This document shows, piece by piece, positions 46,119 through 55,325 of a stretch of 64,000 nucleotides of DNA; positions within the stretch are counted from its first letter, which is position 1; each line of letters starts with the position of its first letter. Source of the DNA: Conchiformibius steedae (GTDB lineage: Bacteria; Pseudomonadota; Gammaproteobacteria; Burkholderiales; Neisseriaceae); contig NZ_CP059563.1 in the NCBI RefSeq assembly GCF_014054725.1, positions 1,267,749-1,331,748 on the forward strand, in the 5' to 3' direction. A model generated the notes under the pieces. The model was not told where the DNA came from. It did no database searches and was given only the letters and a program-made list of their open reading frames with translations. A program made the position numbers and the translations under genes.

Positions 46119-48137
46119 TTATCGGCGCGACAGAATACGGCGGATAAAAATCACCGCACCAGCAGCAAACACCAGCAAGCCCAACCATTGTGCGGCGTGT
46201 TCCGACACCCAATTCACCGCCAAAGGCGCATCTGAACCGCCTGATGTGACCGAAGCGACAATCACAAATGCCAAAATCACACCTAACAGGCTTTCGCCCA
46301 CAATCAAACCTGCGGCGAACAAAGTGCCGTTGCGTTCGGCGCGTTTGTGCAAGGCAGCGGCATCTTCGCCTGTTTGTGCGGCGCGGCGGCGCAGGTGACG
46401 GGCGGTAAACCACGCAACCAGCGTGCCCGCTACAATCGGCATATTCACGGCAGGGGGCAGGTAAATACCCATGCCTACTGCCAGCGCGGGCAGGGCAAAA
46501 CGTCCGTTGCTGCTGCGTTTGAGCAGGCTGTCGGCGATAATCAGGGCAATCCCCAAACCAATGCCTGTAAAAATATAGGTCCATTCCAAATCGCCTGAAA
46601 AAATCCCTTGGGCGATGGTGGTCATCAGCGTGGCTTGCGGTGCGGCAAGGGCTTGGGCTGCGTCCATGTTCTCACGCGGCATCGCACCTGTAAAACCATA
46701 GGCGTGATACAGCGTTTCCAACACGGGTGCAATCACCGCTGCGCCCACCACGCAGCCGATTAACAGCGCAAACTGCTGCCGCCACGGAGTAGCGTGTACC
46801 AGCAAACCTGTTTTCAAATCCTGTAAATTGTCGTTGGAAATGGTGGCAATCGCCAAAACGATGGATGCGGAAAAGATGGTGAGCGCGGTTAAAAAGCGCG
46901 TACCGTCTGCGGTGGCGGTCAGCCCGCTAATATTACCCAACAGCAACAGCGTTAAGGAAATTACCACCACCGAAATAATGCCGATGCCTGAAATCGGGCT
47001 GGAAGAAGAACCCACCAAACCCGCCATATAACCACACGCCGCCGCCACAAAAAAACCAATCAGCACCGCCAGCAGCGTACACGCCAGCACCAGCATCACG
47101 GTAATGCCCGCAGGCAGCAAAGCGGCTTGTACAAAACCATACACCGTTGCCGCAATCACGACCACGGTTGCCAAGGTGATGTAAATCATGGTTTTCGGGT
47201 GCAAATCCTGTTCTACGCGGCTTTGCGCGGTTTGATGCGGATTTTTCAAGGCGGCAAACGAGCGGCGCATGCCTTCTGCCATGGGTTTGAGCAGGGTAAG
47301 CAGTGTCCAAATGGCGGCAATGCCGATGGTACCCACGCCAATAAAACGCACTTTTTCTTTCCAAACCTGCATGGCGTAAGCCGCCATGTCTGCATCGGCA
47401 GGCATGGGCGCGGCAGCGGTAAAATACGGCACGGCAATCGCCCACGCCAACACAATCCCGCTTAAAATCGCCAATCCGCCCACAATACCGACCAAATAGC
47501 CCGCACCCAATAATGCCAAGGAAAAACCCATCGGCACTTGAAACACCGCATTGCCCGCCTTAAACCAATAGCCCGCGCTGTCCGCCATTACTCGTAAACC
47601 ATTGGTGGCAAACGCCGCTGCACCCGCCAACAGACTGCCTGAAGCAATTTCTTTAATCCCCGTTTGTGCCGCAGCACCGTCGCCGTTTTCGTGTGCGCCT
47701 GCTTTCAGGATTTCGGCTGCTGCCACGCCTTCAGGATAGGGCAAATCACTGTTTACCACCATCACCTGACGCAAAGGCACGGTAAAAATCACCCCCAAAA
47801 TTCCGCCTGTGGCACACACCAGCATGGTCAGCCAAAACGGAAAACCCTGCCAATAGCCCAACATCAGCAGTCCGGGCAACACAAAAATCACCGAAGACAG
47901 CGTACCTGCCGCCGAAGCCTGCGTTTGTACCATATTGTTTTCCAAAATATTGGAACCCGCAAACAGCTTCAGCACCGCCATGGAAATCACAGCGGCGGGA
48001 ATGGACGAAGCGAAAGTCAAACCCACTTTCAGCCCCAAATACACGTTGGAAGCGGTAAACACCACCGTAATCAACGCACCCAAAATCATGCCGCGCAGCG
48101 TTAATTCGCGGTAGGCGGCGTAAGCATCGGAAGGCAT
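46119..48137 (-). CDS. OPT family oligopeptide transporter
   Basis: A 672-aa inner-membrane protein of the OPT superfamily, about 14-16 transmembrane helices, starting with the family hallmark RGMILGALITVVFTASNVYL and GLKVGLTFASSIPAAVISM. Bacterial members carry peptides or metal-siderophore complexes; the substrate here cannot be told. It is separated from aroA by a strong terminator. Confidence 0.9.
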   Translation of the reverse strand: MPSDAYAAYRELTLRGMILGALITVVFTASNVYLGLKVGLTFASSIPAAVISMAVLKLFAGSNILENNMVQTQASAAGTLSSVIFVLPGLLMLGYWQGFPFWLTMLVCATGGILGVIFTVPLRQVMVVNSDLPYPEGVAAAEILKAGAHENGDGAAAQTGIKEIASGSLLAGAAAFATNGLRVMADSAGYWFKAGNAVFQVPMGFSLALLGAGYLVGIVGGLAILSGIVLAWAIAVPYFTAAAPMPADADMAAYAMQVWKEKVRFIGVGTIGIAAIWTLLTLLKPMAEGMRRSFAALKNPHQTAQSRVEQDLHPKTMIYITLATVVVIAATVYGFVQAALLPAGITVMLVLACTLLAVLIGFFVAAACGYMAGLVGSSSSPISGIGIISVVVISLTLLLLGNISGLTATADGTRFLTALTIFSASIVLAIATISNDNLQDLKTGLLVHATPWRQQFALLIGCVVGAAVIAPVLETLYHAYGFTGAMPRENMDAAQALAAPQATLMTTIAQGIFSGDLEWTYIFTGIGLGIALIIADSLLKRSSNGRFALPALAVGMGIYLPPAVNMPIVAGTLVAWFTARHLRRRAAQTGEDAAALHKRAERNGTLFAAGLIVGESLLGVILAFVIVASVTSGGSDAPLAVNWVSEHAAQWLGLLVFAAGAVIFIRRILSRR

Positions 48138-48237
48138 GATTTACATTCCTTAACGGTTAATCACAGGTGCATTATACGGCGTTTGTTTTTTGTAATCAGC
48201 TGTTGCGGCAAGAAAAATAATTATTCTAATGCAAAAT

Positions 48238-48262
48238 ACCCGTATCTGGCGCAGATACGGGT
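48238..48262 (-). terminator. Hairpin after the EnvC-like gene
   Basis: Perfect 11-bp stem acccgtatctg / cagatacgggt with a three-base loop; T-rich sequence follows on both strands. Confidence 0.7.
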
Positions 48263-48329
48263 AGCGGTTTTTTAGGTTTAATTGCAAGAAAATGTAAGCA
48301 AATTTAGCGAATATTAACGCTTTTTGCGC

Positions 48330-49598
48330 TTAACGCAGCCATGCCAAAGGATTCATGGCGCGGTTGCGGTAGCGGATTTCAAAATACAGCCCCTGTTCGC
48401 CTGCGGGCAAAGTGCCTGTGATGCCCAAAGTTTGGTTGGCAGACACTTTTCCACCTGCACCCACGCTCAAGCTGCCCAAACCCGAATACACCGATAAATA
48501 GCCTTCGCCGTGGTCAATAATCACGGTGTTGCCATAGCCCGCCAAATGCGCGGCGTATGCCACTTCGCCTGCCGCCACGCTGCGGACGGAAGTGGCGGGG
48601 GTGGCGATAAAAATGCCGTTCCACACGCCGCCACCGGCACGCGCCTGTCCGAAACGTCCCATTACCCTGCCTGATGCAGGGCGGCGCAACTGACCCTGCA
48701 AACGCGCCAAACCGACATGATTAACTTGGGCGGCGGGTGCTGGGGTTGGGGTTTTGGCGTTGGCGGTTTGGTTGCGCTGTTGTGCCGCTTTGCGTTTGGC
48801 GGCGGCTTGGTTGCGTTGCTGTGCCGTGCGCCGTGCCGCGATTTGTGCCAATACCTGATTTAAATTCTGCTCGTTTTGGCGCAATTGGCGGATATTGGCA
48901 TCATAACGCCCGATTTCCCCCGCCAAACGCTGACTGTCCGCCACCGCATCACGGTGCGAACTGCCCAATTCGCGCAATTTCGCCTGTTGCTGTGCAATCA
49001 GCTTTTTCAAACGCGCCAGCTCTGCTTTGACTGCTGCTTCTTGTTGAATCAGCTGTTCTTTTTGTTCTGCCAACTGGCGCAGTACGCGGTTGTTGGCTTC
49101 GTTGATGTAGCGGCTGTATTGCAGCAAACGTCCTTTTTGTGCCACATCTACGTTTTTAAAAAACAAAATCAAGGCTTCGGGACGGCGGTTTTTGTAGCTG
49201 CTCACCAGCAGGTTGGCAATTTGGGTTTTGGTGCCGCTTACTTCGGTTTCCAAACTGCTCAAATCATTTTGCAGTTGTTGCAGTTTTTCCCACGAAATGC
49301 GTTGTTGTTTATCTAATGCTGCCAATTCGGCGCGCGCTTTTTCCAAGGCAATCTGGGTTTGCGAAATCACCTGTTTGGCGCGTTGCTGTTGTACCTGTTT
49401 GACTTTCAGGTCTTTTTGCACCGTTTGGATTTTTTTGCGGACTTCTTTCAGCTTAACCTGCGCTTTGGCTGCTTTGCGGTTCAGTTCGGCAGACGGAATG
49501 GCGGGGTTGATTTCAATAACCGTTTCGGGGTCGGCATGCGCGGCAGGGGCAAACAACACACCCAAAGCCGCAACAGCGGCGAATTTTTTCAGTTGCAT
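48330..49598 (-). CDS. EnvC/NlpD-type murein hydrolase activator with degenerate LytM domain
   Basis: A 422-aa periplasmic protein: signal peptide (to about residue 22, AAHA-DPE), a long coiled coil (about 40-270) rich in Lys/Gln/Ala/Leu, a short Ala/Pro/Thr linker, and a C-terminal M23/LytM domain from about 300. The LytM zinc ligands are absent: the usual H-x3-D region reads GGGVWNGIFIATP, and the later H-x-H region reads YLSVYSGLG. Such domains activate amidases (AmiC type) during cell separation instead of cutting murein themselves. The C-terminus LYFEIRYRNRAMNPLAWLR is typical of EnvC. Confidence 0.9.
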   Translation of the reverse strand: MQLKKFAAVAALGVLFAPAAHADPETVIEINPAIPSAELNRKAAKAQVKLKEVRKKIQTVQKDLKVKQVQQQRAKQVISQTQIALEKARAELAALDKQQRISWEKLQQLQNDLSSLETEVSGTKTQIANLLVSSYKNRRPEALILFFKNVDVAQKGRLLQYSRYINEANNRVLRQLAEQKEQLIQQEAAVKAELARLKKLIAQQQAKLRELGSSHRDAVADSQRLAGEIGRYDANIRQLRQNEQNLNQVLAQIAARRTAQQRNQAAAKRKAAQQRNQTANAKTPTPAPAAQVNHVGLARLQGQLRRPASGRVMGRFGQARAGGGVWNGIFIATPATSVRSVAAGEVAYAAHLAGYGNTVIIDHGEGYLSVYSGLGSLSVGAGGKVSANQTLGITGTLPAGEQGLYFEIRYRNRAMNPLAWLR

Positions 49599-49707
49599 GG
49601 CGGTGCGCTTCTAAAAATAAAGAAAAACACTGCCGATTATAGCGGATTTTTTGCCACAAACGCCCGATTGCTTTACCATTCGCCCTTATTTTGCACACGA
49701 AAACAAC

Positions 49708-50661
49708 ATGACCCATACCGTCCGTTTCCACGCCGAACACACCGACAATACCGTTTTGCAACGCCTGTGCGGCGTGCTCGATAGCCACATCGACACCTTG
49801 GCGCAAGCCTTAAATATCAGTATCAGCCGCCATTTTGATGATTTTACCCTTAGCGGCGAACACGCCCACGCGGGCAAACGCGCCTTGGAAGCCCTGCTGG
49901 TGTTGGCAGGGCAGGGCGAGTTGGACGATGAAGCCATTCATCTGGCAGCCGTAGAAGCCAAAGCCGCCGACACCGCACCCGCACCCCAGGACAGCCCCCG
50001 CGCCTACCATTTCCACACCAAACGCGGCAGCATCGGCGGACGCACGCCCCGTCAAAACGGCTACATCCGCGCCCTACTCAATCACGATGTGGTATTTGGT
50101 TTAGGACCAGCAGGCACAGGCAAAACCTATTTGGCGGTGGCAGCTGCCGTTGATGCCGTAGATAAACACCAAGTGGAACGCATTGTATTGGTGCGCCCTG
50201 CGGTGGAAGCAGGCGAAAAACTCGGCTTTTTACCGGGGGATTTGGCGCAAAAAGTGGACCCCTATCTGCGCCCATTGTATGACGCGCTGTATGACTTAAT
50301 GGGTTTTGACCGTGTCACCAAGCTGATGGAAAAAGGCTTAATTGAAATCGCCCCTTTGGCGTATATGCGCGGACGCACACTCAACGGCGCGTATGTGATT
50401 TTGGACGAAGCGCAAAACACCACGCCCGAACAAATGAAAATGTTTTTAACCCGCATCGGTTTTGGCACAAAAGCCGTGATTACGGGCGATTTAAGCCAGA
50501 TTGACCTGCCGCGCCAAATCAAATCGGGTTTGCGCGATGCCAAAGAAAAACTTTCGGCAGTGGAAGGTATTTATTTTCATACCTTTACCAGCGAAGACGT
50601 GGTACGTCATCCTTTGGTGCAAAAAATTGTGGATGCCTATGATGCAGCAGAAGAAGCATAA
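49708..50661 (+). CDS. PhoH family ATPase (YbeZ type)
   Basis: A 317-aa PhoH-like protein with Walker A GPAGTGKT and Walker B VILDEAQN, preceded by a short N-terminal KH-like region. The ybeZ protein works with the RNase YbeY in ribosome maturation; ybeY is not visible in the remaining sequence here. The ATG at 49708 is used because the frame upstream to 49651 overlaps the promoter and lacks family resemblance. Confidence 0.92.
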   Translation: MTHTVRFHAEHTDNTVLQRLCGVLDSHIDTLAQALNISISRHFDDFTLSGEHAHAGKRALEALLVLAGQGELDDEAIHLAAVEAKAADTAPAPQDSPRAYHFHTKRGSIGGRTPRQNGYIRALLNHDVVFGLGPAGTGKTYLAVAAAVDAVDKHQVERIVLVRPAVEAGEKLGFLPGDLAQKVDPYLRPLYDALYDLMGFDRVTKLMEKGLIEIAPLAYMRGRTLNGAYVILDEAQNTTPEQMKMFLTRIGFGTKAVITGDLSQIDLPRQIKSGLRDAKEKLSAVEGIYFHTFTSEDVVRHPLVQKIVDAYDAAEEA

Positions 50662-50745
50662 CTTTACATAATCAAACATTTGGCGGGCTTGATGCTGTAT
50701 GATTTGCCGCCATTTATCAAATAATGTAGTCAAAGGAAATAAGCG

Positions 50746-51273
50746 ATGCGTTTTTTAGGTGTGTTTGTTCTGTTATTCGGAATCTTGGAAATCTTATCCA
50801 TTGTGATGGCGGTAAAGCTGTTGGGCGGATTAACTGCCATTGTCTTGATGGGGTTGAGCTTTTTTATCGGCATCAAACTGATGAGCGGGCGCGGTAATGT
50901 GGCGCGGACACTGATGGGCGCGGCGGTGATGCGCGGCGCGGGACAGGTGTCGCTGTATCAGCTGCTGTGGCCGCTGCGGATTCCTTTGGCGGGTATGCTG
51001 CTGATGTTACCTGGGTTTTTATCCGATATTTTGGCTGTCTGCCTGCTGCTGCCTGTGCGCGGCGGTCAAAACATCGGCGACAAGGGCAGTCAGCAACAGA
51101 CTTTTTCAGGCAACGGCAGCTTTGGTGCGTTCCGCTACGAAACCCGCAGCAGCCGTCAAAACGATGAAGACATTATTGAAGGCGACTTTACCACCGTTCA
51201 GGGCAATAACAAACGCCCGTCCCATACGCAAAATCAGCACAATGTGATTGAGCACAATGATGATTTTCGTTGA
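50746..51273 (+). CDS. fxsA: FxsA family membrane protein
   Basis: A 175-aa protein with four hydrophobic segments in the first 105 residues (MRFLGVFVLLFGILEILSIV first; LLMLPGFLSDILAVCLLLP last), the FxsA domain, then a hydrophilic Gln/Ser/Asn-rich C-terminal tail. FxsA is known for relieving F-plasmid-mediated phage exclusion in E. coli; its cellular function is unclear. Converges with tatD; the two genes meet end to end at 51273/51274. Confidence 0.88.
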   Translation: MRFLGVFVLLFGILEILSIVMAVKLLGGLTAIVLMGLSFFIGIKLMSGRGNVARTLMGAAVMRGAGQVSLYQLLWPLRIPLAGMLLMLPGFLSDILAVCLLLPVRGGQNIGDKGSQQQTFSGNGSFGAFRYETRSSRQNDEDIIEGDFTTVQGNNKRPSHTQNQHNVIEHNDDFR

Positions 51274-52047
51274 TTAGGTCAGGCGTGGCACTTTGGGAAA
51301 CAAGCGGTAAAAATTGTCGCTGGTGTGCTGCATGATGTGTTCCAACGTTTCGCCGCGCAGTTGTGCCAAAAATTCGGCGGTGTGGCGCACATAGGCGGGT
51401 TCGTTGCGCTTGCCACGGTAGGGGACGGGCGCGAGAAACGGCGAATCGGTTTCCACCAGCAGGCGGTCGGCAGGACAATAACGGGCAGCCGCTTGCACAT
51501 CAGCAGCGTTTTTAAAGGTAACAATGCCTGAAAACGACAGGTAATAGCCTAAATCCAAAGCCATCTTTGCCACGCGCACGTCTTCGGCGAAACAGTGCAT
51601 CACCGCGCTTTGGGCGCGGTGTTCGCGCATCAGGGCAAGGGTGTCGTCCGCCGATTTGCGCGTGTGTATCACCAAGGGCAAACCTGCTGCGTTTGCCGCT
51701 TCAATATGGGTAATAAAACGGCGGTGCTGCCACGTTAAATCGCCGCTGCACCAATGGTAATCCAAACCCGTTTCGCCGATGGCGGCGACTTTGGGGTGAC
51801 GGGCGTGTTCCACCAATTCGTCAAAACTGAATTCGGCGGCACTTTCGCTGTCGGGGTGGATGCCTACGGTGGCGTAAACGTGGTCATGGGCTTGGGCAAT
51901 CGCCAGCACCTGCGCGAAACTGTCGCGGCTGACGCTGATGGCAAGTGCTTGGCGAACTTGGTTTTTTGCCATATTGTCAAACACTTCGGGCAGGCGTTCT
52001 GCCAAGCCTTCAAAATTTAAATGGCAATGGGAATCAATCAGATACAT
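51274..52047 (-). CDS. tatD: TatD family metal-dependent DNase
   Basis: A 257-aa TatD/YcfH-type hydrolase with metal ligands in DSHCHLNF (HxH), GETGLDY (Glu), VIHTRK (His), HCFAE (His) and ETDSPFL (Asp). This is the chromosomal housekeeping copy, full length, in a cluster with pilZ, holB and lnt, and contrasts with the shorter QatD paralogue at 16486. Confidence 0.95.
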   Translation of the reverse strand: MYLIDSHCHLNFEGLAERLPEVFDNMAKNQVRQALAISVSRDSFAQVLAIAQAHDHVYATVGIHPDSESAAEFSFDELVEHARHPKVAAIGETGLDYHWCSGDLTWQHRRFITHIEAANAAGLPLVIHTRKSADDTLALMREHRAQSAVMHCFAEDVRVAKMALDLGYYLSFSGIVTFKNAADVQAAARYCPADRLLVETDSPFLAPVPYRGKRNEPAYVRHTAEFLAQLRGETLEHIMQHTSDNFYRLFPKVPRLT

Positions 52048-52049
52048 GG

Positions 52050-52439
52050 TTACATGGTGTAGGTGGGGTGGTCGCTGTGCAGCAGTCCGCTTAACAGGGC
52101 TTCAAAGATGTTTTTGGTTTTGATGCTGTTGTCGTCGCTGCCAAATGCCAAGCCGATGCCTTTGGGTCGTCCGCCTGCGCTGGGGTTGCTGTTAATCCAG
52201 CAAACGTTGGTTTTAACAAATAATTTTTCGGTTTTGGCGGGGGTAACCAGTTCCAAAACCAATAATACTTCTTCGCCCATTTCGTAGCTGTCGGACGTGG
52301 GCAGGAAGACGCCGCCGTGTTCGGTAAACGACATATAGCTGGCGTAAATCACGGGTTTGCTTTCGAGGCGCAGGCTGACCATACGACCGGGAACTTGTCC
52401 TGCGGCGGGCGCGGCAGGGGCGGGTTTGGCTGAACTCAT
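52050..52439 (-). CDS. pilZ: PilZ domain protein (type IV pilus)
   Basis: A 129-aa single PilZ-domain protein of the type needed for type IV pilus assembly in Neisseria and Pseudomonas. It has SLRLESKPVIYASYMSFTE and ends SDHPTYTM-like, after an Ala/Pro-rich start. The residues that bind c-di-GMP in canonical PilZ domains (RxxxR and D/NxSxxG) are not present, as in other pilus PilZ proteins. Its start overlaps the holB stop (ATGA) and its stop is two bases before tatD. Confidence 0.9.
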   Translation of the reverse strand: MSSAKPAPAAPAAGQVPGRMVSLRLESKPVIYASYMSFTEHGGVFLPTSDSYEMGEEVLLVLELVTPAKTEKLFVKTNVCWINSNPSAGGRPKGIGLAFGSDDNSIKTKNIFEALLSGLLHSDHPTYTM

Positions 52440-53431
52440 GGGGGATTTCCTTGAAAGTGAAAGGGTTTGTTTTGCAGCATCAGTAAGTAGCTGCTTAACA
52501 GGGCTTCTGCCTGCATTCTAACATTGAGGCTGTGGTGTCCGTAAGGGGCAAGACGGTTTAAGTGGTCTTGAAAACGGAAAAGTGTGGCGGGATGGGTGCG
52601 GGCGGCAAGGGCGGCGACGGCTTGGGCGTGGGCGGGATAATACCGCGGCGGTAGGGCGTGCAGGGCGAGGGCGAGGTCGGCAAGCCATTTGTGCAGCCAA
52701 TCAAGCAACAGGGCAAGGGGGTATTTGTGTTTGTCAAAATCGGCAGCAAAATCCAATATGGCAAGCAGGCGCGGTTGGGCGAGCAGGTCTAACAGGGTGG
52801 CGCGTAAGCTGTCTTGTTCGGGTTCGTGGGCGAACAGCGGCGCACCACCGTGAAAGGCAAGCAGGTTTTCGGCATCGCTGATGTGTTGCTGCTGTAAAAA
52901 TTGCAGGGCTTGGGTGTGGTTGGGTGCGGGCAGCAGCAGCGGACGGCAACGGCTGCGGACGGTAGGCAGCAGCCGTTCGCGGCGGTGCGAAACCAGCAGA
53001 AACATCACCGCTTGCGGGGGCTCTTCCAGAATTTTTAACAGCGCGTTGGCGGCTTGTACGTTCAGGCTGTCGGCGGGGGCAATCAGCACCACGCGCCGTC
53101 CGCCGCGCACAGACGATTGGTTTAAGGGTTCCAGCAGTTCGCGCACGGCATCAATTTTGATTTGTGGCAGTTTGCGCCCTGTGCTGCTGCCGTCGTCGCC
53201 ATCGGGGGCGAGCAGGTAAAAATCGGGGTGGGCGTGGTGTTCAAACAGGCGACAGGACGCACATTCGCCGCAAGCCCCTTGATTTAAGGGGCTTTCGCAC
53301 AACAAAAAGCGGGCGTAAGCGCGGGCAAAGGCGGTTTTGCCTGTGTCTGCCGCGCCATACAACAGCAATGCAGGCGGTGGCGCTTGCGCGAGCAATTCGC
53401 GCCATGTGCGGTCGTGCCAAGGATAAATCAT
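52436..53431 (-). CDS. holB: DNA polymerase III delta' subunit
   Basis: Clamp-loader subunit delta'. The 331-aa product has an AAA+ ATPase-like domain with the modified P-loop GAADTGKTAF, the zinc-binding Cys set (CGECASC) after CESPLNQGA, and the sensor-1 and collar regions. It overlaps lnt upstream and pilZ downstream by ATGA junctions, so lnt-holB-pilZ-tatD are a translationally coupled cluster. Confidence 0.94.
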   Translation of the reverse strand: MIYPWHDRTWRELLAQAPPPALLLYGAADTGKTAFARAYARFLLCESPLNQGACGECASCRLFEHHAHPDFYLLAPDGDDGSSTGRKLPQIKIDAVRELLEPLNQSSVRGGRRVVLIAPADSLNVQAANALLKILEEPPQAVMFLLVSHRRERLLPTVRSRCRPLLLPAPNHTQALQFLQQQHISDAENLLAFHGGAPLFAHEPEQDSLRATLLDLLAQPRLLAILDFAADFDKHKYPLALLLDWLHKWLADLALALHALPPRYYPAHAQAVAALAARTHPATLFRFQDHLNRLAPYGHHSLNVRMQAEALLSSYLLMLQNKPFHFQGNPP

Positions 53432-55218
53432 TTTCTGCGTCCGCTTTTTTTGCGTTTGCCATGTCCGCTGCGGGTGCGTTTGCGGCGGCGCGGCGGACGG
53501 CTGTTGGTATCAGCAGGCTGTTGCTGGGGATAAGCGGCAGGCGCATGATGCGCTTGTGCGGCAGGCGGTACGGCAGCGGTTTCCGTTTCCGCCGTTTGTT
53601 CCGTAAACGGTGGTGTGGCAACAGGCGTATGCGTTGCGCTGTGCACAGGTGCAGTAGTTTGGGTTTTTTTACTGCCTGAACGGAATGCCATCAGCAAGCC
53701 CGTTACAATCAACAGTGCGTAAAATAATGGCCACGAGCTGCCCAATTTCATATAAGGCGTGTCGCCCGTCATGCCAAACACTTCGCCTTCCAGCACGGTA
53801 GCAGTATTGGGTTTGGCAAATTTAACCACTCTGCCGTTGGGGGCAACAATTGCCGTTGCGCCCGTATTGGTGGCGCGAATCATATAGCGACCCAATTCCA
53901 AAGCGCGCGCCTGCGATTGCTGCAACTGCTGCCACATCGCATCAGAACGCCCGTACCAAGCCATATTGCTGGCGTTTGCCAATAAAGTGGATTTTCTTGC
54001 CGAATCAATCAGTTCGTCGCCAAAACCGTCTTCATAGCAAATATTGAACGCGACTTTTTGTCCCGCCATATCAAAGGGTTCTTGCCCGATGCCGCCGCGT
54101 TTGAAATCCGACAGGGGCATATTCATTTTGCGGTACAGCGGTTCGGTCAGCTGCGGAATGGGCTTGAATTCGCCAAACGGTACTAGATGATTTTTGGCGT
54201 AAATTTGAATTTGCGCGGGGTGTTCGGGGTAGTAATCGCTCAAATTCACCATGGTATTCAGATGGCTTTTGCCGTCTTCGGTAAAGGCGGGAATGCCGAT
54301 TGCCAAGGCGCTGCCGTTTTCACGCGCTTTTTCGGCAAAACGTGCGACCAATTCGGTGGGAACAGTTTGCAAAAATTGCGGAAAAGCGGTTTCGGGCAAA
54401 ACGACGATTTGCGCTTTGGTGGCAGACACTTGTTCAAAATAACGCTGGTAAGTGGCGATAGCGGCGTTTTCGTCAAATTTCAGGCTTTGGGCGATATTGC
54501 CTTGCGCCAATGCCACGCTAACGGGCAGGGAATTTTTATCGGTATAGTTTTTTTCGCGGCGGATGTTGGTTTGTTGCAGCATAATGCAGAACAATAGCGC
54601 GAAAATAATGCGTTGCACCAAAGAATGGTTACGCACCATCAGCAGCAGCCATGCGCCCGCCAAGGCGGTAGCAAAAGTGACCAAATGAATCCCGCCAATC
54701 GGGGCAAGCGCGGCAAGCGGGCTGTAATCGGCGATTTGGCTGTAACCGAGTGCGCCCCAGCCAAAGCCGGTAAACACGCGCTCGCGGGCAAATTCGGTCA
54801 GTGTCCACAGCATGGGCAGCAGCAAACCGATGGCAAGCGGGCGCGGCAGGCGTTGTTTGCCATACAGCCAAAAGGCAATGGCGGGAAACAGGGCTAAAAA
54901 CGCGGGCAGTAAAAAGGTAAGCGGTACGGCATAGACATTGGGGAGTCCCGACACGTCGTGCAAGGCGGTGTGTATCCACCAAAATTGGGCGGTGTAGGCA
55001 ATCAGCCCAAACCAGTAGGCAGTGGACACGCGGCGGTGCGGTTTGAGTTCGGTAAGGGCAATCAGTGCGCCAAACAGCAGCGGCATCAGCCAAAACTGAT
55101 AATAGGGGGCGAATGCGCGGGGGGTGGCAGCGGCAAGCGCGGTAAGGGTAATAAAGTAAATCAGCGGCTTTTGGAAGAATCGGTCAAGCCGCTGCTGCAA
55201 TCGGGACAATAGACGCAT
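53428..55218 (-). CDS. lnt: Apolipoprotein N-acyltransferase with C-terminal extension
   Basis: Inner-membrane enzyme adding the third acyl chain to lipoproteins. The N-terminal half has about six to seven transmembrane helices, followed by the nitrilase-like catalytic domain with Glu (PETAFP), Lys (KNHLVPFGE) and Cys (NICYEDGFG), then a final transmembrane helix. At 596 aa it is about 80 longer than usual, because of a cytoplasmic Ala/Thr/Pro/His-rich tail with a Lys/Arg end (RRKRTRSGHGKRKKSGRRK). The tail is not known to be part of Lnt function. Confidence 0.93.
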   Translation of the reverse strand: MRLLSRLQQRLDRFFQKPLIYFITLTALAAATPRAFAPYYQFWLMPLLFGALIALTELKPHRRVSTAYWFGLIAYTAQFWWIHTALHDVSGLPNVYAVPLTFLLPAFLALFPAIAFWLYGKQRLPRPLAIGLLLPMLWTLTEFARERVFTGFGWGALGYSQIADYSPLAALAPIGGIHLVTFATALAGAWLLLMVRNHSLVQRIIFALLFCIMLQQTNIRREKNYTDKNSLPVSVALAQGNIAQSLKFDENAAIATYQRYFEQVSATKAQIVVLPETAFPQFLQTVPTELVARFAEKARENGSALAIGIPAFTEDGKSHLNTMVNLSDYYPEHPAQIQIYAKNHLVPFGEFKPIPQLTEPLYRKMNMPLSDFKRGGIGQEPFDMAGQKVAFNICYEDGFGDELIDSARKSTLLANASNMAWYGRSDAMWQQLQQSQARALELGRYMIRATNTGATAIVAPNGRVVKFAKPNTATVLEGEVFGMTGDTPYMKLGSSWPLFYALLIVTGLLMAFRSGSKKTQTTAPVHSATHTPVATPPFTEQTAETETAAVPPAAQAHHAPAAYPQQQPADTNSRPPRRRKRTRSGHGKRKKSGRRK

Positions 55219-55325
55219 GGATAAAGGTAAGGGGTTGGGTAATTTGGGCGAGATTGTATCGCAAACTGTCTGTGTTTAAAAACAAATTAAAGGGGCAAAC
55301 GGCGGAACGCCCGAATATCGCGGCT

